A stretch of DNA of 28,714 bases from Pseudomonadota bacterium (lineage in GTDB: Bacteria > Pseudomonadota > Gammaproteobacteria > Steroidobacterales > Steroidobacteraceae). Location of the stretch: NCBI GenBank assembly GCA_021850555.1, contig JAJZLX010000370.1, positions 496 through 29,209 on the forward strand, read 5' to 3'. Position numbers and translations under genes: made by a program. Positions 27,712-28,714 of this stretch are shown piece after piece. The notes beneath the pieces are model-generated. The model was not told where the DNA came from and did no database searches. It saw only the letters and a program-made list of their open reading frames with translations. Positions within the stretch are counted from its first letter, which is position 1; the number at the start of each line of letters is the position of its first letter.

Positions 27712-27717
27712 GATGGG

Positions 27718-28452
27718 CTACTCCGCCTTGCGCAGGTCGAGCGCGACCGTGGTGGTGAACAGGAAGAAGGCGATCAGCATCACGAAGTACAGCACGTCGC
27801 GCGCCTCGAGCACCCCGCGCGTGATCGATTGGAAGTGAGTGAGGAATGAGAGCGAGGCGATCGCGCTCACGAGCACCTGCGGCGCCCACCCCTGGAAGGC
27901 GTCGATCACCATCGGATAGCCGGCGAGCAGCAGCACGAAGCAGGCGACCACTCCCAGGATGAAGGCGACCACCTGGCTGCGCGTGAGCGCCGACATGCAC
28001 GAGCCGACGGCGAGAAAGCCGCCGGCGAGCATCAGGCTCCCCAGGTAGGAGGCGAAGATGACGCCATTGTCGGGGCTGCCGAGGTAGTTGACGGTGATCC
28101 AGATCGGGAAGGTGAGGGCGAGCGCCACGCCCGTGAACAGCCACGCCGCCAGGTACTTGCCGAGCACCGCCTCCCAGGTCTTCACCGGCAGGGTCATCAG
28201 CAGCTCGATGGTGCCGGATTTTCGCTCCTCGGCCCACAGCCTCATCGAGAGGGCGGGGATGAGAAACAGGTACAGCCAGGGATGGAAGGCGAAGAAGGGC
28301 TTGAGGTCCGCCTGGCCGCGTTGATAGAAGTCGCCGAGGTAGAACGTGAAGGCGTTGGCCAGCACGAGGAAGATGAGAATGAAGATGTAAGCCAGCGGCG
28401 TCGCGAAATAACTCGCTAGCTCGCGGCGCAGGATGAGTCCCACGTTGCGCAT
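27718..28452 (-). CDS. ABC-2 type transporter permease (GldF-like)
   Basis: This is a 244-residue inner-membrane protein with six predicted helices. The N-terminus LILRRELASYFATPLAYIFI and the EERKSGTIELLMTLPVKTWEAVLGKYLA segment are characteristic of ABC-2 permeases of the GldF/NosY group; the latter is the coupling region that contacts the ATPase. The third to sixth helices include LAGGFLAVGSCMSAL and VVAFILGVVACFVLLLAGYP. GGGGGAT lies upstream of ATG 28452, supporting the start. The gene follows the ATPase gene after 20 bases and precedes the GldG-like gene by six, so all four genes form one operon. The exported substrate cannot be inferred. Confidence 0.93.
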   Translation of the reverse strand: MRNVGLILRRELASYFATPLAYIFILIFLVLANAFTFYLGDFYQRGQADLKPFFAFHPWLYLFLIPALSMRLWAEERKSGTIELLMTLPVKTWEAVLGKYLAAWLFTGVALALTFPIWITVNYLGSPDNGVIFASYLGSLMLAGGFLAVGSCMSALTRSQVVAFILGVVACFVLLLAGYPMVIDAFQGWAPQVLVSAIASLSFLTHFQSITRGVLEARDVLYFVMLIAFFLFTTTVALDLRKAE

Positions 28453-28472
28453 GCCGATCCCCCTTGTGATGG

Positions 28473-28714
28473 CTAGGCGGTGATCGTCCGGAACACCTCA
28501 TCGAGGCGCCCGGACTCCAGATGCAGCTCTTTGAGCTTCAGTCCGCGGCTCCTCGAGAGATCCGAGATCGCCTGCAGAATGGTCGCGCCGGCGCGCGGCA
28601 GCGCGGTAAGGCGCGCATCGCGCTCGCTCACCTCCACCTGCGCCACCGAGGGCAGCGCCTCGACGGCCGCGCGGGCCTCGGCCAGCTGCTCGGCCGTTTC
28701 GAGCTGCAGCGACA
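28473..28714 (-). CDS. ABC transporter ATP-binding protein (GldA-like), C-terminal fragment
   Basis: Only the last 80 residues are inside the window, ending with LKLKELHLESGRLDEVFRTIT and a TAG stop at 28475-28473. This C-terminal shape, ending in LDEVFxxIT after a small alpha/beta segment (VAQVEVSERDARLTAL), is typical of ATPases paired with ABC-2 permeases such as GldA and CcmA-like proteins. The Walker motifs lie outside the window. It is the first visible gene of the Gld-like operon. Confidence 0.85.
   Translation of the reverse strand, partial: SLQLETAEQLAEARAAVEALPSVAQVEVSERDARLTALPRAGATILQAISDLSRSRGLKLKELHLESGRLDEVFRTITA

Noticed and set aside
25858..27849. Plus-strand open frame of over 600 codons opposite the GldG-like gene
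   Set aside because: It is the antisense shadow of a gene with clear domains and membrane helices.

Overview
This window looks like a chromosomal segment from a high-GC gammaproteobacterium. The evidence is the set of conserved neighbourhoods: mrp–dcd, DUF3108–purN–purM divergent from DUF2066–(phosphatidyltransferase)–hda, pepA–holC–valS divergent from lptF–lptG, and the short run pssA–udg–rimI–prfC. A Nevskiales, Steroidobacterales or Xanthomonadales-type lineage is a plausible guess, but the order cannot be fixed from the sequence alone. I see no tRNA, rRNA, insertion sequence, phage genes or CRISPR array. Coding density is high and most genes are ordinary housekeeping genes.

Layout. 1–2182 (-): a HEAT-repeat protein ending in a Hanks-type Ser/Thr kinase domain, cut by the window edge. 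2438–4841 (+): mrp (Fe-S carrier ATPase), then dcd (dCTP deaminase), whose frame is interrupted by a 199-residue intein. 4865–7282 (-): a purM–purN–DUF3108 operon with overlapping genes; purM carries an in-frame TGA where a Trp is expected. 7498–9968 (+): DUF2066 exported protein, a CDP-alcohol phosphatidyltransferase and hda. 10039–10638 (-): wrbA. 10741–11016 (+): acylphosphatase. 11013–13371 (-): proS followed by a lytic transglycosylase. 13672–17302 (+): pssA, udg, rimI, prfC. 17419–22143 (-): pepA, holC, valS. 22388–24543 (+): lptF, lptG. 24800–28714 (-): a GldA/GldF/GldG-like ABC system plus a DUF4340 protein; the ATPase is cut by the window edge.

How the genes fit together. Several products serve nucleotide supply and genome upkeep: Dcd makes dUTP from dCTP, PurM and PurN act in purine synthesis, Udg removes uracil from DNA, and Hda and HolC act at the replication clamp. 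Others serve translation (ProS, ValS, RF3, RimI) and the envelope (PssA, the second phosphatidyltransferase, LptF/LptG, the lytic transglycosylase and the Gld-like exporter).

Most notable observations. (1) A mini-intein sits directly after the catalytic Arg of dCTP deaminase, with an eroded HNH homing-endonuclease region and non-canonical residues in its C-terminal splicing blocks. (2) purM has a nonsense codon at a position that is Trp in E. coli PurM. (3) The family-4 uracil-DNA glycosylase has Ser at one of the four expected Fe-S cysteine positions. Smaller observations concern start sites with a -10-like box almost touching the start codon, hairpins in convergent gaps, a shared CTAG stop, and a coding minisatellite.
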